Origin: Actinomycetota bacterium | Lineage (GTDB): Bacteria; Actinomycetota; Actinomycetes; S36-B12; UBA5976 | Assembly (NCBI GenBank): GCA_947373075.1 | Contig: CANBWF010000015.1 | Location: 1 to 18,581 of the forward strand | Reading direction: 5' to 3' | DNA length: 18,581 nucleotides | In this document: positions 1 through 8,314 of the stretch, in pieces | Position numbering within the stretch: position 1 is the stretch's first letter | How the letters are laid out: each line of letters opens with the position of its first letter | Position numbers and translations under genes: made by a program | The notes under the pieces: generated by a model | Seen by the model: only the letters and a program-made list of their open reading frames with translations | Told to the model about the DNA's origin: nothing | The model's database searches: none

Positions 1-1523
1 ACGCTGACGATGGTCACTTCGGCGCCTATTTGCCCATAAATACGTTCTCCAAAACTGAGTGAGTCAATGGCCTCGACGTCAGAGCCAACCGCACCCTTTG
101 GGAACCTTATTGCCGTTGGCCCATCGACAATTTCTACCGCTTCGTGCAGTGCGATTTCAAGGCGCTTTCCGTCTCGCGGTGCGTAAAGTTTCAAGCCTGG
201 TACGACACGTAACAACGACATGTCCCACATTCCATTATGACTCGCGCCATCATCGCCAGTAATACCTGCGCGATCTAGGACGAATGTCACACCAGCGTTG
301 TGCAATGCGCAGTCCATGATTACTTGATCAATAGCGCGATTCAGAAACGTTGAATAGACCGCAACCACGGGATGCAGACCAGCATGTGCCATACCTACTG
401 CGCTGGTAACTGCATGTTGCTCGGCAATACCAACATCAAAGGTGCGAGTCGGAAAAGCGTCACTGAAAGCCGTCAATCCTGTTGGCCCTAACATAGCTGC
501 AGTGATTGCCACTACATCGGAACGTTCAGTGCCGATTTCCACTAATGAATTACTAAAGACAGAAGTCCAAGAAGCTGGCGCTGATTTAAGTGGCAAACCT
601 GTCTGTGGGTCCACGACACCGACTGCATGAAAACGATCGGCTTCATCAGTTTCGGCTGGCTGGTAACCGCGACCCTTAGTAGTAATTGCATGCACAATTA
701 CTGGACCGCCAAATTCACGGGCTCGCTGCAACGCAAACTCTAAATCCTCTAAATTGTGTCCATCAACTGGGCCAACATACTTAAGGCCGAGATCTTCAAA
801 CATTCCCTGTGGCGCAACAAAATCCTTGATGCCCTTTTTCATGCCATGTAATGCTTCATACATTGGCGCTCCAACTAGTGGAGTACGGCCAAGTACGGAT
901 TTACCCCAATCCAAGAATCGTTCATAGCTTTGCGTAGTTCGAAGTGTTGCCAAATGGTTAGCAAGTCCACCAATAGTTGGCGAATAAGAACGTGCATTGT
1001 CGTTAACTACGATTACAACTGATCTTGATTTACCTTCTGCAATGTTGTTAATGGCCTCCCAGGTCATTCCACCAGTAAGTGCGCCATCGCCAACAATTGC
1101 AACTACATGCCTATCGGTCTCGCCATTTAATTCGAAAGCCTTAGCGATTCCATCTGCATAGGAAAGTGCTGTAGATGCGTGACTGTTTTCGATAATGTCG
1201 TGGATACTTTCCTCACGACTCGGGTAACCCGAAAGACCTGATTCTTGGCGCAAACTATCAAAATCGCCACTTCGACCAGTAACCATTTTGTGCACGTAAG
1301 ACTGGTGGCCTGTGTCCCAGAGAATTGGGTCCTTTGGTGAATCAAAAATGCGGTGAATCGCTAACGTCAACTCAACTACACCCAGATTGGGTCCAAGATG
1401 CCCACCAGTTGCCGAAACTTTTTCTACCAAGAATTCTCGGATTTGCGCAGATAGCTCAGTCAATTGGTCATAGTTGAGCGAACGTAAATCCTCTGGGGAT
1501 TTGATTTGCTCGATCAAGGACAT
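1..1523 (-). CDS. dxs: 1-deoxy-D-xylulose-5-phosphate synthase, C-terminus cut by window edge
   Basis: A continuous minus-strand frame starts at ATG 1523 (MSLIEQIKSPEDLRSLN) and runs off the left edge after 507 codons; the full family is usually about 620-640 residues, so about the last fifth is missing. DXS joins pyruvate and glyceraldehyde-3-phosphate with thiamine diphosphate to make DXP, the first step of the MEP isoprenoid pathway, in the cytosol. Visible signatures are the N-terminal GHLGPNLGVVELT, DTGHQSYVHKM near residue 70, the ThDP/Mg motif GDGALTGGM at residues 145-153 with a following NDN, and in the second domain DVGIAEQHAVTSAVGMA and DRAGITGDDGASHNGMWD. A GGTGA lies 4 nt before the ATG as a modest ribosome binding site. 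It lies 65 nt downstream of acnA on the same strand, so it may be co-transcribed or have its own promoter in that gap. I see no frameshift in the visible part. Confidence 0.97.
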   Translation of the reverse strand, partial: MSLIEQIKSPEDLRSLNYDQLTELSAQIREFLVEKVSATGGHLGPNLGVVELTLAIHRIFDSPKDPILWDTGHQSYVHKMVTGRSGDFDSLRQESGLSGYPSREESIHDIIENSHASTALSYADGIAKAFELNGETDRHVVAIVGDGALTGGMTWEAINNIAEGKSRSVVIVVNDNARSYSPTIGGLANHLATLRTTQSYERFLDWGKSVLGRTPLVGAPMYEALHGMKKGIKDFVAPQGMFEDLGLKYVGPVDGHNLEDLEFALQRAREFGGPVIVHAITTKGRGYQPAETDEADRFHAVGVVDPQTGLPLKSAPASWTSVFSNSLVEIGTERSDVVAITAAMLGPTGLTAFSDAFPTRTFDVGIAEQHAVTSAVGMAHAGLHPVVAVYSTFLNRAIDQVIMDCALHNAGVTFVLDRAGITGDDGASHNGMWDMSLLRVVPGLKLYAPRDGKRLEIALHEAVEIVDGPTAIRFPKGAVGSDVEAIDSLSFGERIYGQIGAEVTIVS

Positions 1524-1562
1524 TGATTCACCATTTCTGACAGGTAGCTTAAGTTTACGTTG

Positions 1563-1584
1563 CCGAACACAAATGTGCGCTCGG
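1563..1584. other. Imperfect inverted repeat between acnA and dxs
   Basis: Arms CCGA (1563-1566) and TCGG (1581-1584) flank an inner CAC/GTG pairing (1568-1570 and 1575-1577) around a four-base loop, with unequal bulges between the stems. It sits just past the acnA stop in a 65-base gap. There is no T-run on either side, so a classical intrinsic terminator is not supported. It could be a 3' end stabiliser, a protein site for dxs, or chance. Confidence 0.25.
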
Positions 1585-1588
1585 TAAT

Positions 1589-4249
1589 TTAGCCCAACAT
1601 GCTGCGCAGTACGTACTGCAAAATTCCACCGTGGCGGTAGTAATCTGCCTCACCTGGGGTATCAATCCGAACTACTGCATCAAATTGGGTTGTAGACCCG
1701 TCTTCTTTAGTAGCAACAACGCTTACAACAGCTGGAGTATGACCAGCGTTGAGCTCAGTGACTCCAGAGATAGCGAATGTCTCAGTTCCTGTTAGTCCAA
1801 GCGAATCGGCCGTCTGCCCCTTTGGGAACTGTAACGGCAGAACACCCATGCCAATGAGATTTGACCGGTGGATGCGCTCGAATGATTCAGCGATCACGGC
1901 CTTAACCCCGAGTAGTGCCGTTCCTTTAGCAGCCCAGTCGCGCGATGAACCTGAACCGTATTCTTTGCCAGCCAAAATCACTAGCGGGATTCCCTGCGCT
2001 TGGTAATTGCTCGAAGCATCAAAAATCGCTGCCTGCGGCGCACCTACTTGCGTGAAATCTGCGGTGAAACCACCCTCTACATCAGTTAGTAATTGGTTAC
2101 GCAAACGAATGTTGGCAAACGTGCCACGAATCATCACCTCGTGGTTTCCACGACGGGACCCATAGGAGTTGAAGTCTTTCTTACCGATGCCATTTGCACT
2201 CAGGTAAGCACCGGCAGGTGAATCAGCGCGAATTGAGCCGGCCGGAGAAATGTGATCAGTAGTTACTGAATCGCCCAATTTTGCTAACACTCGTGCACCG
2301 GCGATATCTGTCACCGGTGTTGGTTGCAATGGCATGTTTTCAAAGTACGGCGGTTTGCGCACGTATGTGCTCTTGCTATCCCATGCAAAAGTTGCACCTG
2401 TTGGTGTTGGCAAATTGCGCCAGTTTTCATCGCCAGCAAACACATCTGCATACCGCGCGGTGAACATATCCGCATCAATCGAAGATGAAACCGCTTGAGC
2501 TACCTCTTCGGAACTCGGCCAAATATCGGCCAGGTAGACCGGCTGGTTGTCGGCATCGTAACCAAGTGCATCGTTTAGCAAGTCAACTTTCATAGATCCC
2601 GCAAGCGCGTAAGCCACAACCAATGGCGGCGAAGCAAGGTAATTCATCTTCACGTCAGGGTTGATTCGGCCTTCAAAGTTACGATTACCCGACAACACAG
2701 AAACTGCAGTTAAGTCATGTTCATTGATTGACTGGCTAATCGCTGGATCAAGTGGCCCAGAGTTACCGATACAAGTTGTGCAGCCGTAGCCAACTAAGTT
2801 GAAGCCAAGAGCATTTAGATATTCAGTTAATCCGGCTTTTTCGTAGTAGTCGGTGACAACCTGTGAACCTGGGGCAAGGGTTGTTTTAACCCATGGCTTA
2901 GTCCTCAATCCCTTCTCGACGGCCTTTTTGGCCAGTAAACCCGCGGCCAACATGACCGAAGGATTAGAAGTGTTTGTACATGAAGTAATCGAAGCGATTA
3001 CCACATCGCCGTGGGTTAAATCGAAATTGGTATCGGCTTTGACTACGCTTCCAACTACATCTGGTGTTTGCGTGTAAGCACCCAAAGCCTCTGTAAACGC
3101 AGTCGCAGCGTCACTAAGCACAACGCGATCTTGTGGACGTTTTGGCCCAGCAATAGATGGCACGACAGTTCCCAAATCAAGTTCCAGGTATTCGGAATAG
3201 ATCGGCTCGTGTGCTGGGTCGTGCCACAGACCCTGCTCCTGTGCGTATGATTTCACCAGTTCAATGTGCTTCTCAGTACGACCAGTTAGTCGCAGGTAAT
3301 TTAGAGTTTCCTCATCGATTGGGAAGACCGCAGCTGTTGAACCATACTCAGGACTCATATTTCCGATGGTTGCGCGATTCGCTAACGAAACTGCAGCGAC
3401 GCCATCGCCATAAAATTCCACAAACTTGCCGACCACGCCGTGTACGCGCAACATCTGAGTAATTGTTAGAACTAGATCGGTTGCAGTAGTGCCTGCTGGC
3501 ATTTGGCCGAATAGTTTGAATCCAACAACGCGTGGGATCAACATCGATACCGGCTGGCCCAGCATTGCCGCTTCAGCTTCAATGCCACCTACTCCCCAAC
3601 CAAGTACCCCAAGACCATTAACCATGGTTGTATGGGAATCTGTGCCTACACACGTATCTGGGTAAGCCTGACCATTGCGGGTCATCACGACGCGTGCCAG
3701 TGCTTCGATATTTACCTGATGCACAATGCCAGTGCCGGGTGGCACAACTTTGAAATCATCAAAAGCAGTCTGCCCCCAACGCAGGAATTGGTAACGCTCT
3801 GTGTTGCGCTGGTATTCAAGTTCAACGTTTTGCTTTGCCGAGTTTGCCGTTCCAAAGAAATCTGCGATAACCGAGTGGTCAATTACGAGTTCGGCTGGCG
3901 CTAGCGGGTTGATGCGAGACGGATCTCCACCAAGATCTGTGAAAGCTTCGCGCATTGTGGCTAAGTCGACAACACATGGAACGCCAGTGAAGTCCTGCAT
4001 GATTACCCGGCCAGGAGTGAACTGAATCTCATCAGTTGGCTCGGCGCTGGCATCCCAGTTAGCTAAAGATTCAATTTGAGTCGCTGTTACGTTTGCGCCA
4101 TCTTCGGTACGAAGGAGGTTCTCCAGGAGCACCTTGTGGGTGTATGGCAATTTAGCGGCATTAGCTAATCCAGAAAGTGAGTAAATTACGAATGATTCTT
4201 CGCCAACGGTAAGAGTTTTCTTGGCATTAAACGAGTTCAAACTGGACAT
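1589..4249 (-). CDS. acnA: Aconitate hydratase A (aconitase)
   Basis: An 886-residue monomeric AcnA-type aconitase, normal length for the family. It interconverts citrate and isocitrate through cis-aconitate in the TCA cycle, using a [4Fe-4S] cluster. Cluster ligands are visible as C424 (SITSCTNTSNPS) and C490/C493 (GYGCTTCIGNSGP). Other family motifs are QDFTGVPCVVDLA near residue 85, DSHTTMVNGLGVLGWGVGGIEAE near 205-226, and the swivel-domain YGSGSSRDWAAKG near the C-terminus. A TTG four codons upstream (4261) is in frame, but the codons between are the Shine-Dalgarno itself (GAGGAG, 4259-4254), so ATG 4249 is chosen; MSSLNSF is also a natural actinobacterial aconitase N-terminus. A perfect 12-bp-arm palindrome immediately upstream suggests repression at the promoter. 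dxs follows on the same strand; the RNA methyltransferase gene ends 67 bases upstream. Confidence 0.97.
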   Translation of the reverse strand: MSSLNSFNAKKTLTVGEESFVIYSLSGLANAAKLPYTHKVLLENLLRTEDGANVTATQIESLANWDASAEPTDEIQFTPGRVIMQDFTGVPCVVDLATMREAFTDLGGDPSRINPLAPAELVIDHSVIADFFGTANSAKQNVELEYQRNTERYQFLRWGQTAFDDFKVVPPGTGIVHQVNIEALARVVMTRNGQAYPDTCVGTDSHTTMVNGLGVLGWGVGGIEAEAAMLGQPVSMLIPRVVGFKLFGQMPAGTTATDLVLTITQMLRVHGVVGKFVEFYGDGVAAVSLANRATIGNMSPEYGSTAAVFPIDEETLNYLRLTGRTEKHIELVKSYAQEQGLWHDPAHEPIYSEYLELDLGTVVPSIAGPKRPQDRVVLSDAATAFTEALGAYTQTPDVVGSVVKADTNFDLTHGDVVIASITSCTNTSNPSVMLAAGLLAKKAVEKGLRTKPWVKTTLAPGSQVVTDYYEKAGLTEYLNALGFNLVGYGCTTCIGNSGPLDPAISQSINEHDLTAVSVLSGNRNFEGRINPDVKMNYLASPPLVVAYALAGSMKVDLLNDALGYDADNQPVYLADIWPSSEEVAQAVSSSIDADMFTARYADVFAGDENWRNLPTPTGATFAWDSKSTYVRKPPYFENMPLQPTPVTDIAGARVLAKLGDSVTTDHISPAGSIRADSPAGAYLSANGIGKKDFNSYGSRRGNHEVMIRGTFANIRLRNQLLTDVEGGFTADFTQVGAPQAAIFDASSNYQAQGIPLVILAGKEYGSGSSRDWAAKGTALLGVKAVIAESFERIHRSNLIGMGVLPLQFPKGQTADSLGLTGTETFAISGVTELNAGHTPAVVSVVATKEDGSTTQFDAVVRIDTPGEADYYRHGGILQYVLRSMLG

Positions 4250-4253
4250 TTCG

Positions 4254-4259
4254 CTCCTC
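4254..4259 (-). promoter_or_regulatory. Ribosome binding site that decides the acnA start
   Basis: GAGGAG on the minus strand, 4 nt before ATG 4249. It occupies the codons that a longer TTG-started reading would translate, so it argues for the shorter protein. Confidence 0.75.
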
Positions 4260-4285
4260 AAACTATCTTGATGTCAAGATAGTTT
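4260..4285. promoter_or_regulatory. Operator-like perfect palindrome upstream of acnA
   Basis: Two 12-base arms (plus strand AAACTATCTTGA at 4260-4271 and TCAAGATAGTTT at 4274-4285) separated by two bases, with every arm base paired. The site ends one base before the acnA Shine-Dalgarno. On the minus strand a TAAACT (4286-4281) or TATCTT (4281-4276) box overlaps it as a possible -10, so a bound dimer would block promoter and start of transcript. Core TATCTTGA-N2-TCAAGATA has the size and symmetry of winged-helix (MarR-type) or TetR-type operators. In Streptomyces the MarR protein TamR controls aconitase in response to citrate and aconitate; whether the present site belongs to such a regulator is inference. 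Confidence 0.65.
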
Positions 4286-4287
4286 AG

Positions 4288-4311
4288 CATCGCTCGATGT
4301 TAGGCGCCTAA
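4288..4311. repeat. Two further short palindromes in the acnA upstream gap
   Basis: CATCG-CT-CGATG at 4288-4299 is directly followed by the gapless 12-bp palindrome TTAGGCGCCTAA at 4300-4311. Together with the neighbouring 4260-4285 palindrome they fill nearly the entire 67-base gap between acnA and the methyltransferase stop. Possible roles are extra regulator sites or a hairpin ending the upstream transcript; no T-run follows, so termination is weakly supported. Confidence 0.45.
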
Positions 4312-4316
4312 GCGTG

Positions 4317-5513
4317 TTACTGAGAACGAGTGAAAGCCGCCACGCACTCAACATGTGAGGTCATTGGGAATGCATCAAAGCCACGCAACTTACGCAATGA
4401 CCATCCTTGCGCTGCAAGTAAGGCAGTGTCTCGAGCAAGTGAACTTGGATCACACGCCACGTAAACGATCGCATATTTGGCCATCTCAGCAACTTTTTCA
4501 ATTACTGGCGCACCGGCACCTGCTCTTGGCGGATCAAGCACAATAACATCGAATTTTTCATTCTTGTTCGCGTTCAGCCACTTATTCACATCAGAAGTTA
4601 CGAGATCAATCTGCGGTAGATCACTACATGAACGTCTTGCATCACGAACTGCGTCTATAGACGATTCCACTGCAACAACACTGCCACGCTCACCGACGTC
4701 GGCACATAATGATGCAGCGAATAAACCTGAACCTGCATAAAGGTCCAGCACTGACTGCCCTGGCTGCAAAGCAGCGAATTTACGAACTGCATCCACAAAA
4801 ATAGCGGGTGCGTCTTTGTGAACTTGCCAGAATGAACTTGCGTGTATGCGCCAACTGCGATCACCTACTCGTTCATCAAGCCACGGACCGCCTCGAGCAT
4901 CGACAACGACATGCTGGCCGGTCGAACTCTGCGCCGTTTGAATCTCGGGTTCACCCAAATGAATAGCAGATTCAGCTAGTGCGACGGAACCGTCAACTGC
5001 AATTAGACAATCATCAATCTCGACTACGTTGTGTGATCGTGGCATCCGCATACCAACACCAAAATCTCCAATTGATGCATATCGATTGCGTGTTCGCCAA
5101 CGGAGACCAGACTCAGATGCGCTAAGCGGCTCAACTTTGAACTCATCCAAAGGCTTGCTGTTCACTTCAACGACTTTGCCCAGATGCCCTAACTGTTCAC
5201 GAACAACCGCACTCTTGAGCTCAAGCTGTGCAGGTAGTGAAGCATGTTGCCAATCACAACCACCGCATTGCATTGAGTATTGGCAAGGTGCTTCAACTCG
5301 ATCGCTGCTGGCTTGTAAAACTTCAATTGCATCAGCGCGATAAAACTTGGCTGTGATGTCGGTAATTTCAGCTCGAACAAGTTCGCCCGGCAAACTATGT
5401 CGAACAAAAACAACTTTTCCTTCATGCCGAGCAATACAGAATCCACCATTGGCTACACGAAGAATCTCAAGCTCGACTTGGTCGCCAATACGAACCGTTA
5501 ATTCAGTTGTCAT
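4317..5513 (-). CDS. TRAM-domain class I SAM-dependent RNA uridine-5-methyltransferase (RlmD/RumA-TrmA family)
   Basis: A 398-residue protein expected to methylate C5 of a uridine in RNA (23S rRNA or tRNA; the exact target cannot be read from sequence). Residues about 2-65 form a TRAM RNA-binding domain. A [4Fe-4S] cluster set is present: C77, C83, C86 (PCQYSMQCGGCDWQH) and C169 (DDCL). The Rossmann methyltransferase domain has motif I LDLYAGSGLFA (257-266), the substrate-loop LDPPRAGAG (326-334), the catalytic nucleophile C354 in ACDPSSLARD, and the general base E389 in SHVECVAAF. The gene starts 10 nt after the KimA-like permease stop; its Shine-Dalgarno AGGAAA (5524-5519) overlaps that stop codon, so the two are co-transcribed and probably coupled. 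The order permease-methyltransferase matches what I recall of Rv2690c-Rv2689c. Confidence 0.9.
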   Translation of the reverse strand: MTTELTVRIGDQVELEILRVANGGFCIARHEGKVVFVRHSLPGELVRAEITDITAKFYRADAIEVLQASSDRVEAPCQYSMQCGGCDWQHASLPAQLELKSAVVREQLGHLGKVVEVNSKPLDEFKVEPLSASESGLRWRTRNRYASIGDFGVGMRMPRSHNVVEIDDCLIAVDGSVALAESAIHLGEPEIQTAQSSTGQHVVVDARGGPWLDERVGDRSWRIHASSFWQVHKDAPAIFVDAVRKFAALQPGQSVLDLYAGSGLFAASLCADVGERGSVVAVESSIDAVRDARRSCSDLPQIDLVTSDVNKWLNANKNEKFDVIVLDPPRAGAGAPVIEKVAEMAKYAIVYVACDPSSLARDTALLAAQGWSLRKLRGFDAFPMTSHVECVAAFTRSQ

Positions 5514-5523
5514 GAACGTTTCC

Positions 5524-7548
5524 TTAATCAGTTTCGTGGGTGGAATCAGACCAAGAATCAGCTAAGTTCTCTGCCGGCTCACCTTTACGCGCTGCGCCTG
5601 CCGCCAAATCCAAAGCATCCGGGTCAATTCGCTCACTCGATAGCAATTGCCAAGGCACTGACACGACCATCACACCCTGAGTAAAGAGCAGTCTGCCTTT
5701 AAGTCGAAGCGCACTCTGATTATGTAGAAGCTGTTCCCACCAATGACCAACTACGTACTCCGGAATGTAAACAGTCACGAGATCGCGCGGACTCTTACGC
5801 GTTAGCGATTTCACATAGTCAAGAACTGGTCGAGTCACTTCGCGATATGGAGAATTCAAAATAGTGAGTGTGACGGGAATTTCACGGCGCGCCCACTCAG
5901 AGACTAAGAAATCGGTTTCTTCTTCATCCACTGCAACGGTAACTGCCTCTAAAACAGTTGGCCTGGTCGCTCGAGCGTATGAAAGTGCTCGCAAAGTTGG
6001 TTTATGAATCTTGGAAACCAATACAAGCGCATGCACGCGTGGAGGCAGCACAACGCTTTCGTCTTCATCTGGCTTAAGTTCGGCCGCAACGCGATCATAG
6101 TGTCGACGAATTGCCTTCATGATTACAAAAAGCACAGTCATCGCAACACAAGCAATCCAGGCGCCCATAGTGAACTTTGTTACCAGCACGATAGTCAAGA
6201 CCAAACCGGTCATTGCAAAACCAACTGTGTTGATAATGCGACTTCTTATCATCTTGGCTCGTGCTGACGAATCGCTCTCAGCCTTCAGCAGTCGAGTCCA
6301 GTGCTTGATCATGCCCAATTGACTCACCGTAAACGAAACAAACACGCCTACTGTGTAGAGCGGAATCAGAAGACTGACCTCAGCCTTAAACGCCCAAACC
6401 AAAACGACTGCGAGTACCGCAAGTGTGATGATTCCGTTGCTGTAGGCCAATCGATCGCCACGTGTATGCAATTGACGAGGTAAGAAACCATCGCGAGACA
6501 AAATGGAACCCAAAACTGGGAAGCCATTGAAAGCTGTATTGGCAGCCAGAACAAGAATCAAAGCGGTGGCAAGAGCAACAATCACAGCAGCAATTGGGAA
6601 GTTACTGAAAACCGCTTGTGCTACCTGAACGATTACTGTTTTCTGACTTTGGCCAACTGGCAGACCGACAATGTCGGCATCAGTATGTGTAACCCGGACT
6701 TTGGTCACTAGTGCCAAAATCGTAACCCCAATAAACATTGTGATCGCTATACCGCCAAGTAAAGCCAGAGTGGTTGCAGCGTTTTTGCTCTTTGGTGGAC
6801 GAAACGCAGGTACGCCATTACTAATTGCTTCCACGCCAGTCAAAGCAGTACATCCGGAAGTAAATGCCCGCAGGCTTAGAAAGGCTAGAGCTAATCCCGT
6901 GAACTGCCCAGTTGGAGTGATCTGGTATCCGTGGCTCTCGGCAAGCAAAGTTTGTCCAGAAGCAATACGCACTGCAGCCCAGATAAGCATCGTGATGATG
7001 GAGAACATAAAGGCATAGACAGGTATCGCAAAAATGCTTCCTGATTCACGAACTCCACGCAGATTCATCAAGGTGATTAACACAATAAACGCAATAGCCA
7101 GTGGCACACGATGTTCGTGTAATGAGGGGAATGAGGAAGCGATATTTTCTACCGCAGACGAGATAGAAACTGCAACGGTCAGAATGTAATCCACCAATAG
7201 TGCCGCGGCGACTGTTAAGCCAAAGTTACTTCCAAGATTTGTTGTGGCGACTTCGTAATCTCCGCCACCACTGGGGTAAGCGTGCACGTTTTGTCGATAA
7301 GAGAGCACCACGACAACCATGACGACAGCAACTGCTACAGCAGCCCAGATTGCTCCCGAATAAAGGGCAACACCACCAAGTGCAAGAACAATCAGAATTT
7401 CTTGAGTTGCATAGGCCACCGAAGACAGAGCGTCAGAGGCGAAAATCGGTAGGGCGATTCTTTTTGGAAGTAGCGTCTCCCCTAAACGATCACTTGAGAT
7501 TGCACGACCAAATAGGATTCGTTTTGTTGTATCGGAAATAGATGCCAC
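5524..7548 (-). CDS. kimA: KimA-like potassium uptake permease (APC superfamily)
   Basis: A 674-residue membrane protein with about 12 hydrophobic segments up to roughly residue 485, followed by a soluble tail of about 190 residues. It closely resembles Bacillus KimA (YdaO), a proton-coupled K+ importer: shared stretches include SDALSSVAYATQEIL (38-52), SYRQ..HAYPSGGGDYEV (83-100), LLVDYILTVAVSIS (117-130), SGCTALTGVEAIS and LHNQSALRLKGRLL in the tail. D39, Y46, D120 and T124 align, by recall, with the KimA ion-site residues D36, Y43, D117 and T121, which favours K+ over amino-acid transport. The start is GTG 7548: no upstream in-frame start is available and no Shine-Dalgarno is seen, but a TAGGCT box lies 8 nt upstream (leaderless start). 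It diverges from the trkA pair and is followed by the methyltransferase. Older annotation would call it an amino-acid permease. Confidence 0.88.
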   Translation of the reverse strand: MASISDTTKRILFGRAISSDRLGETLLPKRIALPIFASDALSSVAYATQEILIVLALGGVALYSGAIWAAVAVAVVMVVVVLSYRQNVHAYPSGGGDYEVATTNLGSNFGLTVAAALLVDYILTVAVSISSAVENIASSFPSLHEHRVPLAIAFIVLITLMNLRGVRESGSIFAIPVYAFMFSIITMLIWAAVRIASGQTLLAESHGYQITPTGQFTGLALAFLSLRAFTSGCTALTGVEAISNGVPAFRPPKSKNAATTLALLGGIAITMFIGVTILALVTKVRVTHTDADIVGLPVGQSQKTVIVQVAQAVFSNFPIAAVIVALATALILVLAANTAFNGFPVLGSILSRDGFLPRQLHTRGDRLAYSNGIITLAVLAVVLVWAFKAEVSLLIPLYTVGVFVSFTVSQLGMIKHWTRLLKAESDSSARAKMIRSRIINTVGFAMTGLVLTIVLVTKFTMGAWIACVAMTVLFVIMKAIRRHYDRVAAELKPDEDESVVLPPRVHALVLVSKIHKPTLRALSYARATRPTVLEAVTVAVDEEETDFLVSEWARREIPVTLTILNSPYREVTRPVLDYVKSLTRKSPRDLVTVYIPEYVVGHWWEQLLHNQSALRLKGRLLFTQGVMVVSVPWQLLSSERIDPDALDLAAGAARKGEPAENLADSWSDSTHETD

Positions 7549-7556
7549 GAAACAAG

Positions 7557-7562
7557 AGCCTA
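7557..7562 (-). promoter_or_regulatory. Putative -10 box of the kimA-like gene (leaderless)
   Basis: Minus-strand TAGGCT, a common actinobacterial -10 form (TANNNT), 8 nt before the GTG start, placing transcription start at or next to the first codon. No recognisable -35 or Shine-Dalgarno. Confidence 0.45.
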
Positions 7563-7642
7563 CGCCCGAACTACATTTATTTATGATGTGGCTCGCAATA
7601 TTACAAAAGCGGACCTAGAAAGGCAGAAACAAATTTCGGGTG

Positions 7643-7648
7643 TAGATT
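7643..7648 (+). promoter_or_regulatory. Putative -10 box of trkA-1 (leaderless)
   Basis: TAGATT ends 6 nt before GTG 7655, the start that also matches the CeoB N-terminus. The earlier in-frame GTG at 7649 directly abuts this box and would lie upstream of the expected transcript start. No Shine-Dalgarno is present. Confidence 0.5.
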
Positions 7649-7654
7649 GTGAAT

Positions 7655-8314
7655 GTGCATGTAGTCATCATGGGTTGTGGTCGCGTTGGAGCGATGCTTG
7701 CCCATTCACTTGAATCACTCGGCAATACAGTCGCTGTAATCGATCAGGACTCTTCAGCTTTTCGCCGACTCGGTCCTGATTTCAAAGGCTTAACCATCAA
7801 AGGTGTTGGCTTTGACCGCGAACACCTAATCGAGGCCGGCATTGAACGCGCAGGCGCTTTCGCCGCAGTCTCATCAGGAGATAACTCGAATATCCTTGCT
7901 GCCCGAACTGCCCGCGAAACATTCGGCATAACAAATGTCATTGCTCGTATTTACGACCCTAAACGTGCTGAAGTATTTGAGCGTCTTGGTATCCCAACTG
8001 TGGCAACTGTTTCATGGACCAACGAGCAAATTCTGCGCCATATCCTGCCAGCCGGCGCTAAAGAAGAATGGCGCGATCCAAATGGGCAGGTCGCACTGGC
8101 GCAAGTTGATATTCATCCGAAGTGGATTGGCCTGTCACTTAACAAGATTGAAGAGCACACGAATATCCGAATTGCCATGCTTACGCGTTTAGGTGCGAGT
8201 GTTCTGCCAAATGGACAGAGTGTTTTGCAAGAAGGCGATCTGGTACACATCTTGGCTCGGATTGAAGACCTACCTGATATCGAAAGCACACTAGCGAAGG
8301 CACCGGTGCACTAA
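7655..8314 (+). CDS. trkA: TrkA-type NAD-binding K+ regulatory protein (RCK-N/RCK-C), CeoB-like
   Basis: A 219-residue cytosolic regulator with an RCK-N Rossmann domain (MHVVIMGCGRVGAMLA; GCGRVG at 7-12, acidic strand-end D30 of the VIDQD segment) and an RCK-C domain from about residue 135. It strongly recalls mycobacterial CeoB: matching stretches are AFAAVSSGDNSNI, ARETFGI, ARIYDPKRAEVFERLGIPTVATV. Such proteins bind NAD(H) or other nucleotides and gate a K+ transporter at the inner membrane face. An in-frame GTG two codons earlier (7649) is possible, but homology and the -10 position favour 7655. Its TAA shares one base with the ATG of the second RCK gene (TAATG), so the two are translationally coupled. 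No TrkH/KtrB channel is in the window; the divergent KimA-like permease is the obvious partner. Confidence 0.93.
   Translation: MHVVIMGCGRVGAMLAHSLESLGNTVAVIDQDSSAFRRLGPDFKGLTIKGVGFDREHLIEAGIERAGAFAAVSSGDNSNILAARTARETFGITNVIARIYDPKRAEVFERLGIPTVATVSWTNEQILRHILPAGAKEEWRDPNGQVALAQVDIHPKWIGLSLNKIEEHTNIRIAMLTRLGASVLPNGQSVLQEGDLVHILARIEDLPDIESTLAKAPVH

Noticed and set aside
4271..4276. Minus-strand TTGACA-like hexamer (TTGACA at 4276-4271) as an acnA -35
   Set aside because: The matching -10 position would fall at or after the acnA start codon; the hexamer is part of the palindrome centre.
4655..4864. Small open frame inside the methyltransferase gene
   Set aside because: It is an alternative-frame reading of a well-supported coding region with no start signal of its own.
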